This document shows positions 48,472-57,193 of a stretch of 64,000 bases of DNA, piece after piece. How positions within the stretch are numbered: the first letter of the stretch is position 1; every line of letters starts with the position of its first letter. The stretch spans positions 1-64,000 of the forward strand of contig VBKF01000105.1 in NCBI GenBank assembly GCA_005888095.1, written 5' to 3'. This stretch comes from Deltaproteobacteria bacterium. Lineage in GTDB: Bacteria; Desulfobacterota; Binatia; DP-6. Both the position numbers and the translations under genes were made by a program. Below the pieces are notes generated by a model. That model was not told the origin of the DNA and made no database searches. It saw only the letters and a list, made by a program, of their open reading frames with translations.

Positions 48472-50886
48472 CTAGTTGCCATCCAGTTCGCGAAGGAGGG
48501 CCAGTACGCGCTCATCGTCTGGAGCGACCGTGCCGAGCCGCCGTGCATAGTCTCGCGCCTCGGGCAGGTGGCCGGCCTCGCGGTTGAACGTGGACAATCC
48601 GAAGAGCAGATCGGGATCGTACGGCGATCGCTCGAGGGCCCGGGTCAGCGCGGCGATCGCCTCGTCACGCCTTCCGAGGGATTCGAGCGCGACGGCATGG
48701 ACATAAGCGAAGCGGGCATTCTCCGGCCGCGCCAGGGCCGCGCGCTCGAGCAGCGGAAGCGCGTCGGCGACCCGCTTCTCGCGCACCCGCTTCAGACCGA
48801 GCGCATGCACGAGGCTCGGATCGTCCGGCACGGCCTTCAGTCCGTCCGCCAGCGCGCTTGCCGCGTCGGCCTCGCGACCGAGGGCCCGGTAGAGGTCCGC
48901 GAGGTTCGCGTACGCCGGGACGAAGTCGGGCTGGAGACGGATCGCCGCCCGGTATTCCGCCTCCGCCCGGGTCGCATCGCCCCGGTCGGCGTAGACGATG
49001 CCGAGGTCGAGATGCGCCTCGGGACGCTCGGCGAGCGCCTCCTGGGACGCTACGTACTCGGTCACGGCGCGCTCGCATCTCGCTCGACGCTCGGGAGAAA
49101 GCGCGTCCATCGGAACGCCCGCGAGTACCCGGCCCGCCTTGACGCGCACGGCTTTCACGGGGTCGTCGGCAAGCGGCTCGGCGAGCCGGCCTCGCACGGG
49201 GGGAGAGGCTGAGAGGAGCGCCCCGAGCGCCGCTTCCCGAACCAGGGTGTCACGGTCCCCGAGTGCGAGCTGGATGGCGTCGAGCGCCGTCCGGCCAGGG
49301 AATCCCTCCAGCGCCGCGACCGCCGTCGCACGAGCGATGCCCGGGGCCGCCGCGTCGCGGACGAGAGCCGAAAGCTTCTCCCGCGCTCCTGGCTCTCCGA
49401 TGCGACCCGCGTGCAAGGCGTCGACGAAGGTCTGGAAGCCCTTCCGTCCCGGTCCGTACGCCTTCTCGATCGCCGCCGCGGCCCAGCCTGCGTCCCGATC
49501 GGCGTGACACGAGCCGCAGGCATTCGGCACGCCGTGGCGCACGGTGAGGTCGGGTCGCGGGATGCGGATCGAGTGATCGCGGCGTGGATCGATCACCATG
49601 TACGACCGGGTCGGCATGTGACACTCGGCGCACTGCGCGCCCGGACTGCCAGCCGGGTGGAGCAGATGCGCCGGGGTTTCGTACATCGCCGGCGAATGAC
49701 ATTGCGCGCACACGGCGTTGCCGGGCGCCCGGAGCCGCTGCGTGTGCGGGTCGTGACAGTCGCTGCAGGTGACGCCCTTCGCGTACATCCTGCTCTGCAG
49801 GAACGACCCGTAGGTGTACACCTCGTCGAGCTGCTGGCCGTCGGGATGGTAGAGGCGCGCTTCGAGCAGGGCGAGGTCGTGCGTGTCGAGGAGGCGCCCC
49901 GTCGGATTCGGATCGACGCCGAGCGGCGAGCGCCGGGCGTGGCAGACGCCGCACGTCTCGACCTCGCGATGCGTCTCGAGCGGCCGGCTGCGCGTGGCGT
50001 TGCCGGTCGACATGATCGTCCAGCGCACGCCGCGTCGCTCGTCGAGCGGGATCGTCAGCCCCTCGCTGCCTGTCAGCTTCTCCCAGCCCGGGCGCTTCTC
50101 GGCCCAGGCGACGTGGTTAGAGCCCGGGCCGTGGCAAGCTTCACACCCGACGGCGAGATCGGACCAGGTCGTCGCGTAGCGGTCATGGACCGGGTCGTAG
50201 TTCCGCCGCAGGTTCGTCGAGTGGCAGTCCGCGCACATGTAGTTCCAGTTCTGCTCGAGGCGCGTCCAGTGCAGCGGATCGCGATGGTCGATGTGCTCGT
50301 CGGGATACAGATGAAACCAGCGCCCGCCGCCCGCTTGCTGCGGTCTCGCGTCCCAGGCGATCGAGAGCGCTTGCATCCGGCCGTCCGGGAACGGGACGAG
50401 GTACTGCTGCAGCGGGTAGACGCCGAAGGTGTACTTGACCTCGAAGTCGGCGAGGGCGCCGTCCGGGCCGTCGGTGCGTACGAAGAAGCGGTCGTCCCTG
50501 CGGAAGAAGGTCGATGTCACGCCGTCGTACGTGACGGTCGCGTCGTCGAAGTTGCCGAGCACGGTCGCCGGGGTGGCCGGCTGCATCGCGTGCGCGTGCT
50601 GGGAGTCCTTCCAGGCCTCGGCCTCCGTGCGATGGCAGGGGACGCAGGCGTCGTGGCCGACGAACTCGGGCGGTGGGGGCGCGGTCGCGGCCTCGTCTGG
50701 CGGGCGCCGTGCCGCCGGCCAGAGGAGCGCCGTGACGACGGCCAGCGTGACGACTCCCAGCCCCAGGACGCCGAGGGCGATTCGCCTCTGCGGCAGCCCA
50801 CGCGGGACCGTCGGCTCGGTGGTCCTCCCGGAGCCATGCTGGCGGCTGGACGCTGCGCGCACGCGGGGCGGTCGTCGCTTCCGCAC
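48472..50886 (-). CDS. Octaheme cytochrome c with HEAT and TPR repeats
   Basis: An 804-residue protein. One membrane helix (about 36-56) anchors it. Eight CxxCH heme sites follow: CVPCH, CADCH, CEACH, CGVCH, CSDCH, CAQCH, CAECH and CGSCH. A HEAT-like stretch (APGIARATAVAALEGFPG) and then TPRs (AEYRAAIRLQPDFVPAYANL; LERAALARPENARFAYVHAV) run to the end. Similar proteins are annotated as cytochrome c554-like or doubled-CxxCH TPR proteins in soil bacteria and are thought to move electrons in the periplasm. No partner redox gene is adjacent. A relic of a second copy lies at 26983-27360. Confidence 0.92.
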   Translation of the reverse strand: MRKRRPPRVRAASSRQHGSGRTTEPTVPRGLPQRRIALGVLGLGVVTLAVVTALLWPAARRPPDEAATAPPPPEFVGHDACVPCHRTEAEAWKDSQHAHAMQPATPATVLGNFDDATVTYDGVTSTFFRRDDRFFVRTDGPDGALADFEVKYTFGVYPLQQYLVPFPDGRMQALSIAWDARPQQAGGGRWFHLYPDEHIDHRDPLHWTRLEQNWNYMCADCHSTNLRRNYDPVHDRYATTWSDLAVGCEACHGPGSNHVAWAEKRPGWEKLTGSEGLTIPLDERRGVRWTIMSTGNATRSRPLETHREVETCGVCHARRSPLGVDPNPTGRLLDTHDLALLEARLYHPDGQQLDEVYTYGSFLQSRMYAKGVTCSDCHDPHTQRLRAPGNAVCAQCHSPAMYETPAHLLHPAGSPGAQCAECHMPTRSYMVIDPRRDHSIRIPRPDLTVRHGVPNACGSCHADRDAGWAAAAIEKAYGPGRKGFQTFVDALHAGRIGEPGAREKLSALVRDAAAPGIARATAVAALEGFPGRTALDAIQLALGDRDTLVREAALGALLSASPPVRGRLAEPLADDPVKAVRVKAGRVLAGVPMDALSPERRARCERAVTEYVASQEALAERPEAHLDLGIVYADRGDATRAEAEYRAAIRLQPDFVPAYANLADLYRALGREADAASALADGLKAVPDDPSLVHALGLKRVREKRVADALPLLERAALARPENARFAYVHAVALESLGRRDEAIAALTRALERSPYDPDLLFGLSTFNREAGHLPEARDYARRLGTVAPDDERVLALLRELDGN

Positions 50887-50995
50887 GGGTGCTCAGGTTG
50901 GAGTGCGAAGCGTCACGTTCGCCATGTGTCACGTAGAGCCCCGCGCGCGACGCGGCGCAAGACTCACAGCGACACCCGCTGAAGAGCCGCGCGCG

Positions 50996-51556
50996 TCAGG
51001 GCGCGGGATGGATCCGGGTGATCTTGGAACCCTGGATCCCGATGCCCGCCATGAGCCCCTTCTGCCCGAAGACGAACGCGTAGACGTCGTCCTTGAGCGT
51101 GGTCGTGGTGAGCGACTTCGCCGCGCCCACGTCGACGACCACGAGGCTCGGCCCGGTCCCGAGCTCCCAGCCGCCGCTGTGGTCGAGGTACTCGACCGCC
51201 GAGTCCGTCATCAGGAAGAGCGCATAGGAGAACGCCTGGACACCCGCCTGGAATCCGTAGGAGGCGGCCACGGTGTTGTAGTAGGCGACCGTCTTGCCGC
51301 CTTTGCGGAGCGCGCCGTTCCCGCCCTGCGCCCCGACCATGAACCCCGCCTTCAGGATCCTCGGGAAGACGAGGATCGCCTTCGCCTGAGAGCCCAGCAC
51401 CTTCGCGGCCGGCGTGGTCGCGTAGAGTTGTTGGAGAGCCGCGCTCGCGTCGCCAGCGATTTTCTTCGCGCTCGCGGCGGACGCGGGCTCCGGCCGCAAA
51501 GCGAGGAGCAGTACGACGACGAGCAGGCGGCGGAGCATCCGATAAACCTTGGGCAT
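50996..51556 (-). CDS. SYLF-domain (Ysc84-like) lipid-binding protein
   Basis: A 186-residue protein with a signal peptide (MLRRLLVVVLLLALRPEPASA). The SYLF domain is complete: ALQQLYATTPAAKVLGSQAK, AILVFPRILKAGFMVGAQGG, AYYNTVAASYGFQAGVQAFS and a final IGIQGSKITRI. SYLF domains bind phosphoinositides in eukaryotes and are secreted in bacteria with unknown ligands. The ATG at 51538 is an alternative start. The next gene upstream is the HAD scrap, four bases away. Confidence 0.9.
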   Translation of the reverse strand: MPKVYRMLRRLLVVVLLLALRPEPASAASAKKIAGDASAALQQLYATTPAAKVLGSQAKAILVFPRILKAGFMVGAQGGNGALRKGGKTVAYYNTVAASYGFQAGVQAFSYALFLMTDSAVEYLDHSGGWELGTGPSLVVVDVGAAKSLTTTTLKDDVYAFVFGQKGLMAGIGIQGSKITRIHPAP

Positions 51557-51560
51557 GTCG

Positions 51561-51812
51561 TCACTCCTCGAACGCGAAGATACGCTTCCAGTCGTTCTTC
51601 ACGCTGATCACGGACCAGCCGTTCCTCTTCGCCCCGTCGAGCAGGGACTGCGGGAACGTCCCGACCTTGGTGTCCGGCAGGCCGGCGGCCGGGCCGTACG
51701 CGTACTCGCGCTGCGCGTCGTCGTGCAGCACGAGCATCATGGAACTCCTGTCCCCGCCGGTGACGATGTACGTCTTGAATCCGTTCGCCCGCGATGAATT
51801 GACGGGTCGCAC
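51561..51812 (-). pseudogene. HAD-family phosphatase with internal deletion
   Basis: The minus strand reads NGFKTYIVTGGD, the second HAD motif (Thr/Ser followed by GG), and immediately RSSMMLVLHDDAQREYAYGP and NGWSVISVKNDWKRIFAFEE, the family's C-terminal end. Motif I (DxD) and the cap are missing upstream, and the motif III region between the two pieces is also lost. An in-frame ATG at 51812 may allow expression. HAD phosphatases of this type are usual neighbours of secreted sulfatases. Confidence 0.7.
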
Positions 51813-51864
51813 CCGGTTTGGACGGATGCGACCCGGTTAACGGTTCTGGATTCAGGAGCTCTTC

Positions 51865-53487
51865 TTACTTGGCCATTGCCGCCCTGGCTGCCTCGATCTT
51901 CGCCTTCACGGCATCGAGGTTGAAGCTCGCGCCCTTCTGCATCGGCGGGAACTCGACAGCCGTCATGGCCAGCTTCGCCACCTCCTGCTGGACGAAGACG
52001 AAGCGCCAGAACTCATACTTGAACCACCCGAAGTAGTCCTGCGCCCCATCTTTAGTTCCATTTTCCGGCCAGCCCGTGCGCTCGAAAGGATCGAGGCGAA
52101 GGTTGGTCAGGTAGGGCACGTCGGGGTGGGTCTTGTCACCCAACCAGCCGCCGGGCTGGTCAATGAAACGATACTTGAAGTCGTCGATGCGCACAGCGCC
52201 GAGCGCGCTTTCCCCGAAGTAGAAGATCTCGTGGCGGGCCGAGGGGCCTTTGCCGGTGATCATGGCCATCTGGTTGTAGCCGTCGAGATGCACCTTGTAG
52301 GTGGTATCGCCGAGCTTCTTGCCCTTCTTGAGATCCTCGACAATGTTCGGGTCGTCCGCGGCGGCCAGGAAGGTCGGGAACCAGTCGAGCCCGGAGATGA
52401 TGCCGTTCTCCACCTTGCCGGCGGGGACCTTACCGGGCCAGCGAATCATGGCCGGCACACGGAAGCCGCCCTCCATGATAGTCCCTTTGCATTGCGCGAA
52501 CGGCGTCTGTCCGCCATCGGGCCAGGTGAAGACTTCGGTGCCGTTGTCGGTGGTGAACACGACGATGGTGTTGTCGTCCACACCCATGTCTTTGAGCTTC
52601 TTCATCACATCGCCCACGATGTCGTCGATCTGGGCCATGCCGGCTTCGTGAATCGTCCAGCCATTCTTCGAATTGCGCAGGGCCTCATACTTGGGAGAGA
52701 GATGGGTGACGATGTGCATGCGCGTCGGGTTCAGCCAGAGGAAGAACGGCTTGCCGTCCGCCTTGGCCTTGTCCACGAACTTGAGCGACAGCTCGAGAAT
52801 CTCGTCGTCCACGGTCTCCATCCGCTTGGGATAGAGCGTGCCGGCATCCTCGATCTTCTGCTTGCCGATCTTGCCCCAACGTGGTTGCACCGTCGGGTCA
52901 TCCTTATCCGTCGCCCAACTGTGGACCATGTTGCGCGGGCCAACTCTGTCCAACAACTCCTGCGGGTAGGCGGGGTGCGCGGGGTCCTCCATCGCGTCGA
53001 GGTGATAGAGGTAACCGAAGAACTCGTCGAAGCCGTGGACGGTGGGCAGGAACTCATTGAGATCGCCGAGGTGGTTCTTGCCGAACTGCCCCGTGGCATA
53101 GCCGTGGGACTTGAGAGCCGTGGCAATGGTCACCGCCTGTGCGGGGATGCCGACGGGCGAGCCCGCCTGGCCGACCGTGGTCATGCCCGTCCGAATCGGA
53201 AGCTCGCCAGTGATGAAGTTCGCCCGGCCAGCCGTGCAGCTAGCCTCGGCGTAGTAGTCGGTGAAGAGCATGCCTTCGTTGGCCAGTTTGTCGAGATTCG
53301 GCGTCCGCCCGGCCATCATGCCCCGGCTGTAAGCGCCGATATTCCAAATGCCGATGTCGTCTCCCATGATGACGACGATGTTCGGCTTCTTGTCCGCAGC
53401 CGTAGCCGGAGCGGCGGCGCCGATGAGCGCGGCCAGCACCGCTGCTGAGATGCTGGCGATCACATTCGACTGGAATCGTACCTTCAT
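51865..53487 (-). CDS. Arylsulfatase, CxAxR-type active site
   Basis: A 540-residue secreted protein; the signal peptide ends PATAAD. The fold starts KPNIVVIMGDDIGIWNIGAY with the metal-binding DD. The modification motif is C84-T-A-G-R, with Ala where most sulfatases have Pro; C/S-x-A/P-x-R is accepted by some maturation enzymes. TGQFGKNHLGDLNEF and VVFTTDNGTEVFTWPDGG supply further ligands. The last 170 residues match the large C-terminal part of the family. Base composition is clearly more AT-rich than its neighbours (31 of 60 G+C at 52561-52620), so recent transfer is likely. AGCAGGAGG precedes the ATG. Confidence 0.93.
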   Translation of the reverse strand: MKVRFQSNVIASISAAVLAALIGAAAPATAADKKPNIVVIMGDDIGIWNIGAYSRGMMAGRTPNLDKLANEGMLFTDYYAEASCTAGRANFITGELPIRTGMTTVGQAGSPVGIPAQAVTIATALKSHGYATGQFGKNHLGDLNEFLPTVHGFDEFFGYLYHLDAMEDPAHPAYPQELLDRVGPRNMVHSWATDKDDPTVQPRWGKIGKQKIEDAGTLYPKRMETVDDEILELSLKFVDKAKADGKPFFLWLNPTRMHIVTHLSPKYEALRNSKNGWTIHEAGMAQIDDIVGDVMKKLKDMGVDDNTIVVFTTDNGTEVFTWPDGGQTPFAQCKGTIMEGGFRVPAMIRWPGKVPAGKVENGIISGLDWFPTFLAAADDPNIVEDLKKGKKLGDTTYKVHLDGYNQMAMITGKGPSARHEIFYFGESALGAVRIDDFKYRFIDQPGGWLGDKTHPDVPYLTNLRLDPFERTGWPENGTKDGAQDYFGWFKYEFWRFVFVQQEVAKLAMTAVEFPPMQKGASFNLDAVKAKIEAARAAMAK

Positions 53488-53542
53488 GGACAGTTCCTCC
53501 TGCTCACTTTTTTCCCGCGCGGCCGGAAGTCGTCGCTGCCCG

Positions 53543-54313
53543 TCACGACGGCGCCGTCCCCGACGTCCAGGACGACAGCCGATCGGCGAGCTGCCCGGAC
53601 CACGCCTTCATGGCGTTCTCGGCATCGCCCAGCTGCCATTGCGCCGCCGTCGCGATGCTGCCGCCCCCGACGCGCTTGTCTACGCCGGCCGCGAGGACCT
53701 GGCCGGTCACCGAGTCGACCACCTTCCCCTCGGCCTGCGCCGAGCCGACGAAGGCATAGGTGCCCGTGGCGGCGTACTTCAACGTGGCGAGTGCCCGCGC
53801 CTGGGGAATGAGCATCGACACCGTCCGGAGGACGGGGATGGCCTTGCCGATGTCGTCGATGGCGACCTGGACCTCCATGACGCCGGGTCCGGGCTGGTCG
53901 ACGACCTGGAACTTCTGCGACAGCGCATCGTTGAGCGCCTTGGTGAAGTAGTTCGTCAGCGCCAGCTGATCGGCCTTGGACACCTTCGTGTCGTCACCAC
54001 CCCAGAAGCTGACCGGAGCGATGATGACCTTCTTGTACTCGGTCCACCGGGCGTTGGGGTTGAGGTAGCGGAGGCCCATCACCGCGTCCCCTCCGCCGCC
54101 GACGGCTGCGGCCGAGAAGCGACCGGGGGTGGCGCTCGGTGTCAGCTTCGCGCAGACGTCACTCCCGAGAAATGGACAGTACACCTGGGGTTTGTCGGCG
54201 ACCTTCACCTGCTGCGTCGTCGTACAGCCCCCGAGGACTGCGATCGCCCACAGGCCGGCGACGCCGATGGCAAGACGATAGCCCCCCTGCTCCTTGACTA
54301 CGTTGATCCGCAT
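53543..54313 (-). CDS. DUF3313 lipoprotein (intact, copy 1)
   Basis: A 256-residue lipoprotein (lipobox AVLGGCTT). The family blocks are GLRYLNPNARWTEYKKVIIA, PVSFWGGDD, LTNYFTKALNDALSQKFQVV and DQPGPGVMEVQVAIDDIGKA. A C-terminal WQLGDAENAMKAWSGQLADR completes it. The DQPGPGV motif is shared with the copy at 60438. The function is unknown; the family occurs in envelope-stress islands. Start at 54313 gives the signal peptide; the frame is open to 54415. The ABM-like gene is 20 bases upstream. Confidence 0.88.
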   Translation of the reverse strand: MRINVVKEQGGYRLAIGVAGLWAIAVLGGCTTTQQVKVADKPQVYCPFLGSDVCAKLTPSATPGRFSAAAVGGGGDAVMGLRYLNPNARWTEYKKVIIAPVSFWGGDDTKVSKADQLALTNYFTKALNDALSQKFQVVDQPGPGVMEVQVAIDDIGKAIPVLRTVSMLIPQARALATLKYAATGTYAFVGSAQAEGKVVDSVTGQVLAAGVDKRVGGGSIATAAQWQLGDAENAMKAWSGQLADRLSSWTSGTAPS

Positions 54314-54332
54314 TCTCGACTCCCTTCGTGAG

Positions 54333-54704
54333 TTAGTGGCTCGCTGACGTGGGCGGAGTGGCGTCGGTGAGACGGAGCTTCTCGACCCACTCGAGACCGC
54401 GCGTTTCGGCGACAAACTGGAAGCTCAGGGCAGGCGGTCCCGGCGCGGTCTCCATCACGGCGATCAGCAGCTCATACCCCGCCGACCGGATGTGGGCCTC
54501 GAGATCGTGAGCTTGGTTCCAGATCTCGAGATACAACGCGGCCCGGTCGAGTCCGACCTCCTCGTAGACGCCCCCGCCGAGACACCCCGGCAGCGCGCGC
54601 GTGGAGTTCCAGAACGCACACAGCGTGCGGATGGTGTCTGCTTCCTGTCTGGGTGGCAGCCTCATGCTGAGGGTGGCGATGACCATCGACTCTGAGAGCA
54701 ACAT
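54333..54704 (-). CDS. ABM-like small protein (dimeric alpha/beta barrel)
   Basis: About 123 residues. Alternating strands and helices (SMVIATLSMRLPPRQEADTI; STRALPGCLGGGVYEEVGLD; ALYLEIWNQAHDLEAHIRSA; YELLIAVMETAPGPPALSFQ) match the antibiotic-biosynthesis-monooxygenase-like fold in shape. The start is either 54704 or 54686. The sequence around its ATG (54696-54720) is nearly identical to 58628-58652, where only the first codons of a relative survive. No reaction can be assigned. Confidence 0.7.
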   Translation of the reverse strand: MLLSESMVIATLSMRLPPRQEADTIRTLCAFWNSTRALPGCLGGGVYEEVGLDRAALYLEIWNQAHDLEAHIRSAGYELLIAVMETAPGPPALSFQFVAETRGLEWVEKLRLTDATPPTSASH

Positions 54705-54879
54705 GTCTGCCACTAGCTGCGGTCGTGCTCGGGACCACCTTGCGGTGCGCAAGCGCCTGTTGTCACGGGCGTATTTTCCGCCGCCGGGTAGAGGACCGGC
54801 GGGTCGCTGCCTCGGCATCCCTCCGGAATGCCGGAGGGGGCCACGGCATCCCGTGCGCTCAGGCGGGCCGCCGGATACC

Positions 54880-55370
54880 GGCGTGCAGCCGCCTCTTCAT
54901 GACGCCCCCAGACCGCCATGCGACGCAGCGCCGGGTCGTGCCCCTGCGGATCGAGCCGCGTGACGGCATGCTGGAGCGCCTCGCGCAGCAGCATCGCGGA
55001 GTAGAGGATCGGGTTGCCGGTCTCGTACGAGAAGAACCAGAACTGGTAGTGGTCGTGGATGCGCGGGTCGTTGTCGAGATCGTTGTAGAGCGCCGCAGGC
55101 ACGACGCGGGCGGCGAGCGGCGCGCCGAGCCCGGGCCAGCGGTAGTACGTCGGGAAGCCCTTCAGCTCCAGATCGGCGACCGGGTAGAAGTCGATCAGCT
55201 GGTGCCCGCTCCAGCCGAGCGTCGCGCGATCCACCGCCAGGACGAGCGTGCCGAAGGGGAGCGGATACGTCCCACCGCCACGTCCACGTTCTCGCCCTCC
55301 TTCAGGCCCTGGGTGAGCCCCCGATTGTATAGCGCAGGCGAGGCGCACGCGCGGATCGTACCGCGCGTGC
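54880..55370 (-). pseudogene. Alpha/beta-hydrolase lipoprotein (copy 3), shattered
   Basis: The minus strand reads ALYNRGLTQGLKEGENVDVA in one frame and GTYPLPFGTLVLAVDRATLG in another, with a shift near 55268. It continues LIDFYPVADLELKGFPTYYR, WPGLGAPLAARVVPAA and jumps directly to DPRIHDHYQFWFFSYETGNP, LREALQHAVTRLDPQGHDPA. These match the two intact copies, but the HGTASS region, the GHSQGG elbow and the C-terminal third are missing. At least three deletions or shifts are needed. Confidence 0.8.
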
Positions 55371-55434
55371 ACGACGCGCGGCCGGGTCGGGGCGGCACCC
55401 CGACCCGGCCGCGCGGGCGTCTCGTGGGAGGAGC

Positions 55435-56112
55435 CTATTCCTCGGTGATCTCGACGCGCCGGTTTCTGGCCCGGCCCTCCTTCGTCTTGTTGCTGACGAT
55501 AGGCTTCGACTTGCCCCAACCCTTCGTCGTGATGCGCTGGGTGCCGATGCCGCGCGAAACCATGTAGTCCCGCACCGCGTCGGCGCGCCGCTCCGAAAGC
55601 CGCTGGTTGTAAGCGTCCGACCCGATCGAGTCGGTGTGCCCCTCGACCAGCGCTCGGAGGTTCGGGTGTTCCTTCATCGGCGCCACGACCTCCGCCTCGA
55701 TCTTCTCCTTGCCCTCGGGCTTGAGCGTCGCCTTGTCGAAGTCGAAGTACGTGTCGGCCGAGAGCTCGATCTTCTTGGGGGCCGGCGGTGGTGGCGGTGG
55801 TGGTGGTGGTGGTGGTGGTGGCGGCGGCGCCTGCTCCTTCGGATCGCAGATGAGGTGCCCGAGCAGGGTCCCGAGGGCGGCGCCGCCGACGGCGCCCGCG
55901 CCCGCGGCCGCGCCCGTCTCCTCGTGGCTGCCACCGTGACCGCCCTCGTACGCGTTGACGAGGCCGCCGGCGGTGCCGGCACCGACCGCGGCACCCACGA
56001 GCCCACCGGCCACGGCGCAGTAGCTCCATCGCCGCTCCCGCATGGCGCTGCAGCCCATCAGGATCATGAGCCCGACGAGCCCGATCGCCGTCACGCTCCG
56101 GTCACGCATCAT
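55435..56112 (-). CDS. OmpA-family protein with polyproline linker
   Basis: A 225-residue lipoprotein (lipobox ILMGCSA). A glycine-zipper-like part (GLVGAAVGAGTAGGLVNAYE; GAVGGAALGTLLGHLI) is followed by a run of 15 prolines and an OmpA C-terminal domain (TYFDFDKATLKPEGKEKIEA; VEGHTDSIGSDAYNQRLSER; GRARNRRVEITE). The rigid polyproline spacer would span from the outer membrane to peptidoglycan. The next gene upstream on the minus strand is DUF2950, 122 bases away. Confidence 0.92.
   Translation of the reverse strand: MMRDRSVTAIGLVGLMILMGCSAMRERRWSYCAVAGGLVGAAVGAGTAGGLVNAYEGGHGGSHEETGAAAGAGAVGGAALGTLLGHLICDPKEQAPPPPPPPPPPPPPPPAPKKIELSADTYFDFDKATLKPEGKEKIEAEVVAPMKEHPNLRALVEGHTDSIGSDAYNQRLSERRADAVRDYMVSRGIGTQRITTKGWGKSKPIVSNKTKEGRARNRRVEITEE
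55783..55830 (+). repeat. GGT/GGC triplet repeat coding polyproline
   Basis: About sixteen triplets, mostly GGT on the plus strand, encode the Pro run of the OmpA-like protein on the minus strand. Triplet arrays like this can change length by slippage and so vary linker length without loss of frame. Confidence 0.8.
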
Positions 56113-56234
56113 GGTTCTCCTTCCGTCCATAGCCCACACTCGGGCGCGCTTCCTACCGCGATTCGACCTAGCCAGTCAAACTTCCGTCAGTCTCACAAGC
56201 CAGCATGCACGAAGGACACCCCGGCGAATAAAAC

Positions 56235-57179
56235 CTAGTCGCGGACGGGAGTCCAGGAATCGTCGGGATCATAGTCGGCCATCGCCTTCGCAGTCTCCCC
56301 GGTCTTCTCGCCGAGGTTCTTCTGGTAGACGATGCCTTCGGGGCCCACGACGAACGTCATGATCCCGCTCGATCCGTACTGCGCCGGATAGGCGACGAGC
56401 GCGAAGCCGCCGATCATCTTGCCGTCCCTTAGATAGTTGCGCGCGCCGCCCGGCGCATGCGCGCCCTGCGCGGTGAGGATGCGGTAGACGTAGCCGTGGT
56501 ACGGCTGTGGCTCGCCGGACTCGTGCGGCCCGTACCCTTCGGCGTCGGCCTCGGCAACGAGCGGGCCTAACGGGCTCGCGTGGCTGCCCGTCGAATCCTC
56601 CCAGTAGAGGCCGTCGCGCTTGCCGGCGTCGCTGCGCACCTTCTGCGCGTAGACGCCCACGCCCGCGCCGGTACGGTCCCGGCTCGCGTACTCGCGCTGG
56701 GCCTGAACGTAGGCACGACACGTGGCGAGCGTCCGGAGCTCGTTTCGCCCGATACGACGGTTCAGTACCTCCTGGTGACCGGCCGCGGTGTCAAACCGCC
56801 ACTCTGCGCCGTCCTTCACCAGCGGGATGGGGAACGGCCAGTCGTCCTTGCCGAGATGGGCCGTGACGGCGCCCGACGCGAGCGTCTCGAGCCGCGTGTG
56901 CTCCATCGCCGCGTTCGCGACGCGTTTCCGTTCCCCCGCGTCCTGGACCGGATCGCCGGAGGACACGAGGTCGTCCGAGCCCGGCCCGAGGATCACGATC
57001 AGCGCCGGCTGGTCGTCCTTGCGGAGAGCCGCCACGAGCGCACGCATCGCCTCGGCCGGGCTGGCAAACGTCTTCGGTGCCGTGATGTCGGCGGCCGCTA
57101 TCGCGTGGAGCGGAGCGAGGGCCATCAGGGCGACGCTCAGGGATACGCAGCGCATGGTTCGCACGATGTGCCTCTGCAT
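56235..57179 (-). CDS. DUF2950 secreted protein
   Basis: A 314-residue protein with a signal peptide (VSLSVALMALAPLHAIAAA). Family blocks: FASPAEAMRALVAALRKDD, DWPFPIPLVKDGAEWRFDTA, GRNELRTLATCRAYVQAQRE, LVAEADAEGYGPHESGEPQP and SGIMTFVVGPEGIVYQKNLG. The function is unknown. It lies 14 bases downstream of DUF3300 on the same strand; the DUF3300-DUF2950 pair is widespread in proteobacteria, which supports a shared role. Confidence 0.92.
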   Translation of the reverse strand: MQRHIVRTMRCVSLSVALMALAPLHAIAAADITAPKTFASPAEAMRALVAALRKDDQPALIVILGPGSDDLVSSGDPVQDAGERKRVANAAMEHTRLETLASGAVTAHLGKDDWPFPIPLVKDGAEWRFDTAAGHQEVLNRRIGRNELRTLATCRAYVQAQREYASRDRTGAGVGVYAQKVRSDAGKRDGLYWEDSTGSHASPLGPLVAEADAEGYGPHESGEPQPYHGYVYRILTAQGAHAPGGARNYLRDGKMIGGFALVAYPAQYGSSGIMTFVVGPEGIVYQKNLGEKTGETAKAMADYDPDDSWTPVRD

Positions 57180-57193
57180 CGAGCCGTCCCTCC

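Noticed and set aside
51283-51301. AAAGGCGGCAAGACGG on the minus strand inside the SYLF gene
   Set aside because: It is fully explained by the coding sequence RKGGKTV and lacks TGGC in both halves.
54260-54278. ATGGCAAGACG inside the DUF3313 gene, similar to the 19-base element
   Set aside because: It lies in the signal-peptide coding region, has no first TGGC half-site and no TA step at the right distance.
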